This document shows, one piece after another, positions 44,115 to 50,994 of a DNA stretch of 56,707 nucleotides (positions within the stretch are counted from its first letter, which is position 1; each line of letters begins with the position of its first letter). Location of the stretch: contig DFKQ01000106.1 in the NCBI GenBank assembly GCA_002373875.1, forward strand, positions 1-56,707, given 5' to 3'. Origin of the DNA: Lachnospiraceae bacterium UBA3641. GTDB lineage: Bacteria > Bacillota > Clostridia > Lachnospirales > Lachnospiraceae. Below the pieces are notes generated by a model. It saw only the letters and a list, made by a program, of their open reading frames with translations, did no database searches and was not told where the DNA came from. The translations under genes and the position numbers were made by a program.

Positions 44115-45002
44115 CTACACCTTATCCGTAGCAGCTTCCCCGAAGAGTCCCTGCGGTTTAAATACAAGAATTACAATAAGAAGAGCGAATGTAAACGCAT
44201 CCGAAAAGACCGAAACATCCCAGGACGAAGGCAGTCCCTTAATGATCGTTTCACATATGCCGATAAGAAAGGCTCCTATCACAGCTCCCGGGATCGATCC
44301 TATCCCACCGAAAACCGCAGCCACAAATGCCTTAAGTCCAGGCATTGCTCCCGCCGTCGGTGTAATGGCCGGATAATTGGTGAAGAAAAGAACCGAGCCT
44401 ACGGCCGCAAGTCCCGACCCTATTATAAAGGTCGCGGAAATAACGCTGTTGATCTTGATCCCCATAAGCCGGCTGGTCTCAAAGTCCTTGGAAACAGCCC
44501 TCATGGCCATTCCTATCTTGGTATGGTTGATAAGCTGGTTCAGCGCGACCACAAGGGCCAGTACCAGAAAAGGTGTGATTATGACTACCCACTTGGTATG
44601 CGTTCCGGCCACATTTACGGTTCCCGCTAAAAACGGGATCACCGGATATGTCATCGGTTGTCCTCCGGTAATGTAGGTTGCGGTATTCTGTAACAGATAG
44701 CTTACACCTATCGCAGAAATCATGACCGACATCCTGGGCGCGTTCCTAAGCGGCTTGTAGGCCGCGCGTTCGATCACAAAGCCCAGAACGACCGTAATTA
44801 TTATCACAAGCGGGATCGATACCGAATACGGCATGGTAGCGGTAAAATAGATACCCATAAGGCCCGCAACCATAAAGACGTCCCCATGCGCAAAGTTTAT
44901 CAGCCTGAGTATTCCGTAAACAAGCGTATAACCTATAGCAATAAGTGCATATTGCCCGCCCACCGATATGCCGGAGAGCAAAACCGAAATGACATATTCC
45001 AT
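44115..45002 (-). CDS. livH: Branched-chain amino acid ABC transporter, permease LivH
   Basis: A 295-residue permease with eight or so membrane segments. Family blocks are GGQYALIAIGYTLVYGILRL, NFAHGDVFMVAG near the N-terminus and FVAAVFGGIGSIPGAVIGAF, the coupling segment, near residue 230. It starts 24 bases after livJ with AAGGATG as ribosome site. Confidence 0.95.
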   Translation of the reverse strand: MEYVISVLLSGISVGGQYALIAIGYTLVYGILRLINFAHGDVFMVAGLMGIYFTATMPYSVSIPLVIIITVVLGFVIERAAYKPLRNAPRMSVMISAIGVSYLLQNTATYITGGQPMTYPVIPFLAGTVNVAGTHTKWVVIITPFLVLALVVALNQLINHTKIGMAMRAVSKDFETSRLMGIKINSVISATFIIGSGLAAVGSVLFFTNYPAITPTAGAMPGLKAFVAAVFGGIGSIPGAVIGAFLIGICETIIKGLPSSWDVSVFSDAFTFALLIVILVFKPQGLFGEAATDKV

Positions 45003-45026
45003 AATGATTCATCCTTATTTCTTCAA

Positions 45027-46220
45027 TTATTTGGCCGATCCGGTCTGAACCTTCTCAAATGCCCAGCTTCCGGAGGCTGTATCTGCAGTCTTTATATAAG
45101 CCGTATCACGTACAGCGTCACCTATCGAATCAAACGCTATGGAACCCGAAACACCATCCCATTTAACGGAAGGAATTGCTGCCTTGATAGCGCCCTTATC
45201 ACCGGTACCGGATGCCTTGATAGCCTCAAGTGCCACATAGTAGGCATCGTAACCCATGGCTGTAACGGCCGAAATGGTATCATTACCGCCGTTGGCTGCA
45301 AGAGCACTGGAATTACCGTTAATGTACTCCTTGATACCCTTATCGAAGGTCTCGGAACCGCCTTCCTGATAGAAGGTGGAAACATAGAGCTGAAGGTTTG
45401 TTCCCTTGGTAGCCTCAAGAACCATATTGTCGTCGAGTGTATCTGACCCAAGGAAAGGAATTCCAATGTTGAGTGAAGCTGCCTGCTCCATTATCTGCTT
45501 GGCATATGCGATGGAAACAGGTGTGAATATGACGTCGGCACCTTCACTCTTGGCCTTATTGAGGTAGGATGTGAAGTCCGAGTTATTGGTCGGGAATGAG
45601 TCGGTAATAACCTCTCCGCCCGCGGCTTCAAATACCTGCTTGAAGAATACGCACAGACCCTGATCGTATTCGTTACCGTTTTCGCCAAGGCAGTATGCCT
45701 TCTTGGCTGAGAACTTATCGATCGCGAAGTTGGCAAGAACGTCAGCCTGGAAATTATCAAGGAAACATATCCTGAAGTAATAGTCATTGCCTGCGGTTAC
45801 GTTGGGATTGGTACAGGTTACGCCGATAGCTGCAAGACCTGCTTCTTCGAACTTGGGGCCGCCTGCCATCGAAACGCCCGAACCGTATGACCCGAGAACA
45901 AGTGAAACATCCTTACCTACAAGCTCCGATGCTGCCGAAGGAGCCTTGTCTGCCGATGAACCGTTATCAGCCATCACAAGCTCAACCTTGTATGTCTTAC
46001 CACCCACTTCAACCGTGGGAGTCTCAGCATTGGCATACTGCATACCCAGTATCTCCTTCTTGCCTCCGGACGCAGAATCACCTGTCGAGGGTTCAAATAC
46101 ACCGATCCTTATAACATCACCGGAAGCATCCGAACCACCGCCGGCAGTGCCCCCTCCGCCACAGGCCGTAAGCCCTATGGCCATTACTGTAGTCATTATA
46201 AGTGCAATAATCTTTTTCAT
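45027..46220 (-). CDS. livJ: Branched-chain amino acid ABC transporter, substrate-binding lipoprotein
   Basis: A 397-residue binding protein exported as a lipoprotein: lipobox LTAC near residue 19, followed by a Gly-rich linker. The type I periplasmic-binding fold is shown by IRIGVFEPSTGDSASGG, ASELVGKDVSLVLGSYGSG and AVTAMGYDAYYVALEAI. It captures the amino acid for LivHMGF. It is the first gene of the run; a weak TGGAAA-17-TAAAAT promoter may lie at 46288-46260. No T-box, riboswitch or obvious CodY-type box was seen upstream. Specificity among Leu, Ile, Val or other ligands cannot be settled from sequence. Confidence 0.92.
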   Translation of the reverse strand: MKKIIALIMTTVMAIGLTACGGGGTAGGGSDASGDVIRIGVFEPSTGDSASGGKKEILGMQYANAETPTVEVGGKTYKVELVMADNGSSADKAPSAASELVGKDVSLVLGSYGSGVSMAGGPKFEEAGLAAIGVTCTNPNVTAGNDYYFRICFLDNFQADVLANFAIDKFSAKKAYCLGENGNEYDQGLCVFFKQVFEAAGGEVITDSFPTNNSDFTSYLNKAKSEGADVIFTPVSIAYAKQIMEQAASLNIGIPFLGSDTLDDNMVLEATKGTNLQLYVSTFYQEGGSETFDKGIKEYINGNSSALAANGGNDTISAVTAMGYDAYYVALEAIKASGTGDKGAIKAAIPSVKWDGVSGSIAFDSIGDAVRDTAYIKTADTASGSWAFEKVQTGSAK

Positions 46221-46356
46221 AATCTGATTGCCCTCCCTTTATAAGATTAATACTCTCGCATTTTACCACATCAGAGTACTAATTTCCATATATTTAGACA
46301 TCCTGCTCATTTTCATTTGTTCATTATTTATTCATTTTCATTTTTAAAAATTTCTG

Positions 46357-46385
46357 TTGCAATTAAAAAAATAATGTGGTAATAT
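46357..46385 (+). promoter_or_regulatory. Promoter of the tRNA-Leu gene
   Basis: TTGCAA (46357-46362), a 17-base spacer and TAATAT (46380-46385). The predicted start is at about 46392, at the first base of a folded 40-base leader. Confidence 0.65.
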
Positions 46386-46391
46386 AGTCTT

Positions 46392-46431
46392 CGGTCACTG
46401 AGTAAGTGGCAGGGATTTAATCCCGTAACCG
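46392..46431 (+). other. Structured 5' leader of the tRNA-Leu transcript
   Basis: CGGT and ACCG enclose two hairpins, CAC/GTG around TGAGTAA and GGGA/TCCC around TTTAA. The three-way shape starts at the predicted transcription start and ends five bases before the tRNA. It does not form a full tRNA. It may guide RNase P processing or be a tRNA remnant. Confidence 0.5.
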
Positions 46432-46436
46432 AATAC

Positions 46437-46520
46437 GCGGAGGTGTCGGAACTGGCAGACGAGCAAGACTAAGGATCTTGTGGGAGCAATCTCGTGTGGG
46501 TTCAAGTCCCATCCTCCGCA
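46437..46520 (+). tRNA. tRNA-Leu (anticodon AAG)
   Basis: An 84-base class II tRNA. The acceptor stem is GCGGAGG/CCTCCGC with discriminator A at 46520; CCA is not encoded. The D-arm has AACTGGCAGA, the anticodon stem CAAGA/TCTTG holds loop CTAAGGA with anticodon AAG at 46471-46473, there is a long variable arm, and the T-arm is GTGGG-TTCAAGT-CCCAT. It would read CUU, and A34 is probably deaminated to inosine. The same AAG leucine tRNA is known from other Firmicutes. Confidence 0.95.
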
Positions 46521-46568
46521 GTTACAATAAAAGGGTTAAGCCTGAAGGCTTAGCCCTTTTATTGTAAC
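46521..46568. terminator. Palindromic terminator directly after tRNA-Leu
   Basis: GTTACAATAAAAGGG and CCCTTTTATTGTAAC flank TTAAGCC-TGAA-GGCTTAG with one mismatch. The arms extend outward to CTCCGCA (inside the tRNA) and TGCGGAG, giving a 62-base palindrome at 46514-46575. Confidence 0.8.
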
Positions 46569-46673
46569 TGCGGAGAAGACCTTGGACACAGGGTCCAAGG
46601 TCTCGGAGGGCTGAAGCCCTCCTCGGTCGGTGCCAAGCAGGCTCCACCGGAGCCTGGCACCCCATCCTCCGCA
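46569..46673. repeat. Cloverleaf-like cluster of three hairpins bounded by tRNA acceptor sequences
   Basis: TGCGGAG (46569-46575) and CTCCGCA (46667-46673) enclose three strong hairpins: GACCTTGGAC/GTCCAAGGTC (46578-46602), GGAGGGC/GCCCTCC (46605-46622), and GGTGCC-AGGCTCC/GGAGCCT-GGCACC (46629-46661). The ends repeat the acceptor stem of the upstream tRNA-Leu. No ORF is credible here. It could be a structured RNA, a mobile hairpin element or a site of old integration. Confidence 0.6.
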
Positions 46674-46768
46674 AAATCCGACCGGAACTTTTTCTTATTC
46701 CATGGCACCCCATCCTCCGCAAGATCCGACCGGAGCTTTCCCTGTTCCACGGCACCCCATCCTCCGCA
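46674..46768. repeat. Two tandem 47-48 base repeats ending in the tRNA-Leu 3' end
   Basis: Each unit runs from ATCCGACCGGA through a T-rich middle to GGCACCCCATCCTCCGCA. The last 13 bases, CCCATCCTCCGCA, equal the tRNA 3' end and occur at 46508, 46661, 46709 and 46756. From 46769 to 46973 I see no gene; a TATTAT box near 46930 may belong to the next gene. Confidence 0.8.
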
Positions 46769-46973
46769 AAACTATATGATAAAAGAACGCTCTCCGGCTT
46801 TAATGCCCTGCTTGTAATAAACCGGCCGTTATAGTAAAATCTAAGCTGTCACATCCGCTTGATACTCTGCAAGATGCTTCACGTTTTCAAGGAATAGTGA
46901 CACTTCTGTGACGGAATATCTGATATTATCTATTTAGAATCAATGAATACAATTAACGATCGGAGGTTAAATC

Positions 46974-47186
46974 ATGGACAAGCTCAACAGACTTGATGAG
47001 AGCAGGTTGGAAAAGGTTACCGGCGGCATTGCCGAAGCCGGTGACGATGAAGAGACCAAAAAGAGAAAGACTCCGCAGGTCATGCTCATTGCGTGTAAAT
47101 ACTGCAAAAAGCCCTTTGAAGCAGATGTACAGAAGGATTCCGCCATCTGCCCCAACTGTGGAAAGATCAATCCTTTCTTTGGCTGA
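46974..47186 (+). CDS. Small peptide with double-glycine leader and zinc ribbon
   Basis: A 70-residue product with a strong ribosome site (GGAGG, spacing seven). The N-terminus MDKLNRLDESRLEKVTGG matches the double-glycine leader pattern of peptides cut and exported by C39-peptidase ABC transporters (hydrophobics at regular spacing, then GG at residues 17-18). After an acidic/basic linker, CKYC and CPNC, 14 residues apart, form a zinc ribbon. No transporter, modification enzyme or immunity gene lies nearby. It could be an exported peptide whose exporter is elsewhere, or a small cytosolic zinc protein that resembles a leader by chance. Not recognised as a named family. Confidence 0.65.
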   Translation: MDKLNRLDESRLEKVTGGIAEAGDDEETKKRKTPQVMLIACKYCKKPFEADVQKDSAICPNCGKINPFFG

Positions 47187-47263
47187 CGTTCGGTAATGGT
47201 GCATTAGCTCACGCAGCCTTGATAAATTACCGGAAAATTCCAGCAGTAAACCGATCGACGGCT

Positions 47264-47340
47264 TATCAGGGAACGGGGATGGTTCCGCCGTATTCACACA
47301 AGCTTTGTGAAGACAGCGGAACCGTCCCCGTTCCCTGATA
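47264..47340. repeat. 77-base interrupted palindrome between the zinc-ribbon peptide and ridA
   Basis: TATCAGGGAACGGGGATGGT and its complement form 25-base arms with one wobble, and TTCACA/TGTGAA form an inner stem. It contains the GGGGATGGTTC motif of the dispersed repeat seen near 9187 and 10500. It can act as a terminator-like barrier but has no U-run. Confidence 0.75.
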
Positions 47341-47373
47341 TATATTTGTATTCACCCTTGCAGGTATTTATGT

Positions 47374-47379
47374 TATAAT
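47374..47379 (+). promoter_or_regulatory. Extended -10 promoter box of ridA
   Basis: TGTTATAAT at 47371-47379 is an extended -10 element; a matching -35 is weak. It lies 45 bases before the ridA start. Confidence 0.4.
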
Positions 47380-47424
47380 GTATATAATATTTATATAAAC
47401 AAGACATTATGAAGGAGTAAACAC

Positions 47425-47796
47425 ATGAACAAGATACACACAGATAAGGCACCGGCGGCAGTCGGTCCCTATTCCCAGGCAGTTGTACTTAACGGAGTAT
47501 TATATACATCGGGGCAGATAGCGCTTGACCCTGCTACCGGAGAACTTGTCGGGAATACGATCGAGGAACAGGCCGAGCAGGTCATGAAGAATCTTATGGC
47601 CGTTCTTGAAGCTGCAGGTACGAAACCCGGGAATGTGATAAAGACCCTCTGCTTCCTTACGGACATCAATGATTTTGCCGCATTTAATGAAGTATATGCA
47701 AGGTATTTTACCGAAAAACCCGCAAGGTCATGTGTGGGCGTTGCATCCCTTCCGAAGGGTGCTGTATGTGAAGTTGAAGTTATTGCTGCTTTATGA
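47425..47796 (+). CDS. ridA: RidA family enamine/imine deaminase
   Basis: RidA hydrolyses reactive 2-aminoacrylate and related enamines formed by PLP enzymes, protecting them. The 123-residue protein has the family start (ADKAPAAVGPYSQA-like TDKAPAAVGPYSQAVV), GVLYTSGQIALDP, the NVIKTLCFLTDINDF region and the catalytic Arg in KPARSCVGVASLPKG, ending CEVEVIAAL. It forms a trimer in the cytosol. The start follows AAGGAG. It is 22 bases upstream of an unknown gene on the same strand, probably one transcript. Confidence 0.95.
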   Translation: MNKIHTDKAPAAVGPYSQAVVLNGVLYTSGQIALDPATGELVGNTIEEQAEQVMKNLMAVLEAAGTKPGNVIKTLCFLTDINDFAAFNEVYARYFTEKPARSCVGVASLPKGAVCEVEVIAAL

Positions 47797-47818
47797 TCTT
47801 TTAGGACAGGTGTGAAAT

Positions 47819-48262
47819 ATGACTTTAAGAGATTTATTTAAGGACTCTGTAATTGTAACCGAACTGCGTATGGATGACGGTAAATCCATATACCTTCACA
47901 GGATTCCGTTAAAAAGAGTTGCCGCTATGTCCGGTAATGTTTTTGTGAAGGATATCTTCAACCATGATCTGGTTGTTAATATCGCCAAGCTGAAGACCGC
48001 TCATGAAAAGATCGGATTGTTCATGCCGGATGAGAATAAGCTGCTGCTGTTCGATGAAGATACCTTCGATGTCCTGTCAGAAGAAATGATCGATCAGGAA
48101 ATATATGTCAATTCCGAAATTGATAATAACAGCTGCCGGATCCGTGTGGGTAATTTCCTGCTGATAAGTTCGAATGTGTCCATTAAACCGGAGGTTTTCT
48201 CAAAGACACTTCCCATGAACAGAAAGATCCTGCAGGCTCAGAAAAAGCCTCCGCAAGCCTGA
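47819..48262 (+). CDS. Hypothetical protein, 147 residues
   Basis: Not recognised. It is a soluble, mixed alpha/beta protein by composition, with no signal peptide, membrane segment or cysteine motif. It begins MTLRDLFKDSVIVTELRMDD and ends in a basic tail (MNRKILQAQKKPPQA). AGGTG lies upstream of the ATG. It follows ridA by 22 bases, so it is likely co-transcribed. Its TGA stop at 48260-48262 directly abuts the stop of the oppositely oriented GGDEF gene, leaving no room for a terminator. Confidence 0.75.
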   Translation: MTLRDLFKDSVIVTELRMDDGKSIYLHRIPLKRVAAMSGNVFVKDIFNHDLVVNIAKLKTAHEKIGLFMPDENKLLLFDEDTFDVLSEEMIDQEIYVNSEIDNNSCRIRVGNFLLISSNVSIKPEVFSKTLPMNRKILQAQKKPPQA

Positions 48263-50158
48263 TCATTCACCTTCGTAGAATGTTACATATGTGCCGGCTT
48301 TATCCTTGCTGTCATACGTACATTTATCGGCCCTCTTATACAATTCATCAAAGGTAAAGTCATCCTCCGGCCTGTAGAAGGCAACACCGACGCTTATATT
48401 GACCGGAACATTCTCGATACCATCTATACGTATCCCTCGAACGCACTCAAGGAAGCGGTCGATGATTATACCGCCGCCGCCCTCCCTGCTGTAAACAAGG
48501 GGAGTAAAGGCGGCGAATTCGTCCCCGCCAAGACGCATGACCACATCATTTTCCCTGAATGCCCGTTTCATACAGTCGGCTATCGATATAAGGACCTGAT
48601 CTCCCACATCATGTCCGTAATTGTCGTTAAATTCCTTGAACTTATCAACATCAAAAAGAATAAACATACCGCCGTCACCCTCTACGATGAGCTTGCGTAT
48701 CTTATTCTCACCGCACCCACGGTTATTGATACCGGTCATCCCGTCAGTCTCGGAAAGATACTGCAGCCTGTCCCTGCGCCGCTTCTCTTCATCTATGTAC
48801 TCGACCATCCATATAAGGCTTGCAATTTTCCCGCCGGGCTCCCTCTTGGCCACAATAAACCGGCCACGGCACCACTTGTTGATATGGTTCATAAATTCTA
48901 CGGTAATCGTATCCGATGAACTCATTCGTTCATTTATGGTATCCATATCTATAAATTCATGCATTTCCGCCCTTGACCTTTCATCAACGAAGTAATCCAC
49001 CAGATTCCTCAAGGTATTCGCTGCCTCTTTCCGTTTACCTTCCATTACCGAGCGAAGATCATCCGATTTGCAGCTAATCTCCTCAAAGGTATCATCCTTA
49101 AGATCCATCTTATACATACCCAGATAGATACCGGCGACCGAAGTAAGATCGGCCGTCAGGTTTTCCGATTTGATCCTTCTGAAAGTCATTATGGTAAGAA
49201 CTGCGAAAATCACCAGAGTTCCCAGAATGCCGACCAGCAGGCTTCCCCGTATCGCGGCAAAAACCCTGTCATAGGTCTGTTGCCTGCTTGTCTGTGACAG
49301 GACATACCATCCGCCTCCAATAGGACGGCTGAAGAACACATCATCCTTGCCATCGTACCTGACTTCGAACCTGTCCTCTCCAGCAGACAATGCCTTAATG
49401 GCAACGCTTATCGAAGGCTCGGATTTTTCATTGAAGTAATTCTTCCCTACCTCCTCCTCATCGGTATGGGCAATAACAGTCCCGTCCTCATCCAGCAGGA
49501 TAATCTTACCGTAATCACCGTTCTTGCGTTTAAGCATCTCCGTGATATCACTGATCTCATTCATCTTGAAATCAACGGCGATGACACTCTCCCCGTCTGA
49601 AAGGGCACGGCATATGGTCATTATGGTATCACCGGTCATCTCGTCCACATATGGAGCAACATAATTAACATCTTCATCCGATGTGACGGCATCTATATAC
49701 CAGGGACGCTCTGTGGGTATATAATCCTCATCCGGAATCCAGCCCGAGCCGTCGAGGAACTCACCGTTTATATACCCGTATATTCCCGTGGTGACGGAAT
49801 CGGTTTCCGATGCAAAGGCTTCCGATTCGCGTTCAAAAAAATCAAGTATCTCTACGTTGGAAGCATTCGTCTTAAGCATATGCTCTACATTGTATGAAAC
49901 GTACTCCATAGTCTGAAGTCCGGTCTTTAAGTAGTCCTCATAGGCTACCGAATAGCTCTTCACGCGAACCTCACCGTCATATTCTATATTGTCGGCACTG
50001 AGCCGGTACACCACTCTGAAATTAAGAAGGATGATCACTGCGAGAAAAAGCGGCAGCAAAAGAAACATAAGTATATGTCTTATGCTCAGACTTTTAATAA
50101 ACTTATCAAAAGATATGTGATATTCGATACTGTTGTTTTCTTTATTTCTTATATCCAT
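48263..50158 (-). CDS. Membrane diguanylate cyclase with dCache-type sensor
   Basis: A 631-residue protein. TM1 (about 30-55), an extracellular dCache-like domain (60-300, with WYIDAVTSDEDVNYVAPYVD) and TM2 (about 305-325) are followed by a PAS-like linker domain and a GGDEF domain. The active site reads RLGGDEFAAF (near residue 543), preceded by FDVDKFKEFNDNYGH. An RxxD inhibitory site (REND) lies five residues before GGDEF, so product inhibition is likely. It makes c-di-GMP from two GTP. The ATG at 50158 and a GTG at 50164 are both possible and neither has a good ribosome site; a hairpin precedes them. It can supply the PilZ protein and oppose the EAL protein of this window. Confidence 0.9.
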   Translation of the reverse strand: MDIRNKENNSIEYHISFDKFIKSLSIRHILMFLLLPLFLAVIILLNFRVVYRLSADNIEYDGEVRVKSYSVAYEDYLKTGLQTMEYVSYNVEHMLKTNASNVEILDFFERESEAFASETDSVTTGIYGYINGEFLDGSGWIPDEDYIPTERPWYIDAVTSDEDVNYVAPYVDEMTGDTIMTICRALSDGESVIAVDFKMNEISDITEMLKRKNGDYGKIILLDEDGTVIAHTDEEEVGKNYFNEKSEPSISVAIKALSAGEDRFEVRYDGKDDVFFSRPIGGGWYVLSQTSRQQTYDRVFAAIRGSLLVGILGTLVIFAVLTIMTFRRIKSENLTADLTSVAGIYLGMYKMDLKDDTFEEISCKSDDLRSVMEGKRKEAANTLRNLVDYFVDERSRAEMHEFIDMDTINERMSSSDTITVEFMNHINKWCRGRFIVAKREPGGKIASLIWMVEYIDEEKRRRDRLQYLSETDGMTGINNRGCGENKIRKLIVEGDGGMFILFDVDKFKEFNDNYGHDVGDQVLISIADCMKRAFRENDVVMRLGGDEFAAFTPLVYSREGGGGIIIDRFLECVRGIRIDGIENVPVNISVGVAFYRPEDDFTFDELYKRADKCTYDSKDKAGTYVTFYEGE

Positions 50159-50170
50159 CCACACTTTAAC

Positions 50171-50195
50171 CGTGTATATAAATCAACACGGTTCC
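50171..50195 (-). promoter_or_regulatory. Hairpin in the leader of the diguanylate cyclase gene
   Basis: On the minus strand AACCGTGT and ACACGGTT pair around an AT-rich loop of about ten bases, ending about ten bases before the start codon. A GAGGGA sequence lies just before the hairpin, so folding would bring it closer to the start. Confidence 0.45.
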
Positions 50196-50217
50196 CTCAT
50201 AAAGTCGATACTGTATT

Positions 50218-50246
50218 ATTATATCATAGTAGACTGTCCATGACAA
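50218..50246 (-). promoter_or_regulatory. Probable promoter of the diguanylate cyclase gene
   Basis: TTGTCA (50246-50241), a 17-base spacer and a perfect TATAAT (50223-50218) on the minus strand. Confidence 0.65.
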
Positions 50247-50275
50247 ACAAGACTCATAACCCGGACATATTAAAA

Positions 50276-50298
50276 GAAGACCCGTCAGCCGGGTCTTC
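50276..50298 (-). terminator. Terminator of the infC-rpmI-rplT operon
   Basis: GAAGACCCG/CGGGTCTTC pair around GCTGA and are followed by TTTTA on the minus strand, 20 bases after the rplT stop. Confidence 0.8.
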
Positions 50299-50317
50299 CC
50301 AAAATGCTCCTGTATGA

Positions 50318-50674
50318 TCAAGCGATTTTTGACTTGGCAAGCTCAGCAAGAGTTGCAAATCCATCAGCATCATTAACTGCCATCTCGGCAAGCATCTTCC
50401 TGTTGATGTCTACCTCAGCAAGCTTAAGTCCGTACATCATCTTGGAATATGAGATTCCGTTCATCCTTGCTGCCGCATTGATACGTGCGATCCACAGCTG
50501 CCTGAACTGGCGCTTCCTCTCCTTACGTCCCGCAAATGATGACGTAAGAGCCCTCATTACCGACTGCTTAGCGATCCTGTATTGCTTGGAGCGGGCTCCC
50601 CTGTAGCCCTTAGCGAGCTTAAGTACTCTGTTATGTTTCTTCTTGGCGTTTAATCCGCCCTTAATTCTTGCCAT
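50318..50674 (-). CDS. rplT: 50S ribosomal protein L20
   Basis: L20 binds 23S rRNA early in 50S assembly and also represses its own operon in Firmicutes. The 118-residue product has the full family sequence, starting MARIKGGLNAKKKHNRVLKL and including GYRGARSKQYRIAKQSV and WIARINAAARMNGISYS. AGGAGG precedes the start. It is the last gene of infC-rpmI-rplT and is followed by a terminator. Confidence 0.98.
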   Translation of the reverse strand: MARIKGGLNAKKKHNRVLKLAKGYRGARSKQYRIAKQSVMRALTSSFAGRKERKRQFRQLWIARINAAARMNGISYSKMMYGLKLAEVDINRKMLAEMAVNDADGFATLAELAKSKIA

Positions 50675-50752
50675 TTCTATTTCCTCCTAAATTCCGAATA
50701 TTATATCCAATATTCTATACAGACACAAAAGAATATTAACAGATACGACTGT

Positions 50753-50950
50753 TTACAGATAAGGACAGATCTTCTTCATGTTTGCTACATTGGTCTCGTC
50801 AGTAATGACTGCCTTCCTTAAGTTCCTCTTGTTCTTGGTCGTCTTCTTGGTCAGAATATGACGTCTGTAAGCCTTGTTCCTCTTAAGCTTTCCCGTTCCG
50901 GTAACCTTGAAACGCTTGGCTGCTGATCTGTTTGTCTTAATTTTTGGCAT
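50753..50950 (-). CDS. rpmI: 50S ribosomal protein L35
   Basis: A 65-residue basic protein of the large subunit: MPKIKTNRSAAKRFKVTG at the N-terminus and KKTTKNKRNLRK in the middle, matching the family throughout. AGGAGG precedes the ATG. It lies between infC and rplT in the universal order. Confidence 0.98.
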   Translation of the reverse strand: MPKIKTNRSAAKRFKVTGTGKLKRNKAYRRHILTKKTTKNKRNLRKAVITDETNVANMKKICPYL

Positions 50951-50994
50951 TGCTTCTTCCTCCTAATTGTTATTCTCTATTTTAACTGCGTGGC

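Noticed and set aside
46387..46436. A second tRNA gene upstream of tRNA-Leu
   Set aside because: Only about 40 bases and two hairpins; no acceptor stem, T-loop or full cloverleaf.
46522..46755. Minus-strand ORF of 77 codons with repeated GRILRRMGC units
   Set aside because: It is a translation of the tandem repeats and hairpins after tRNA-Leu; it has no ribosome site and overlaps the terminator.
46953..47297. Minus-strand ORF of 114 codons opposite the zinc-ribbon peptide
   Set aside because: The plus-strand gene has a strong ribosome site, a leader motif and paired cysteines; the opposite frame shows nothing and runs into the palindrome.
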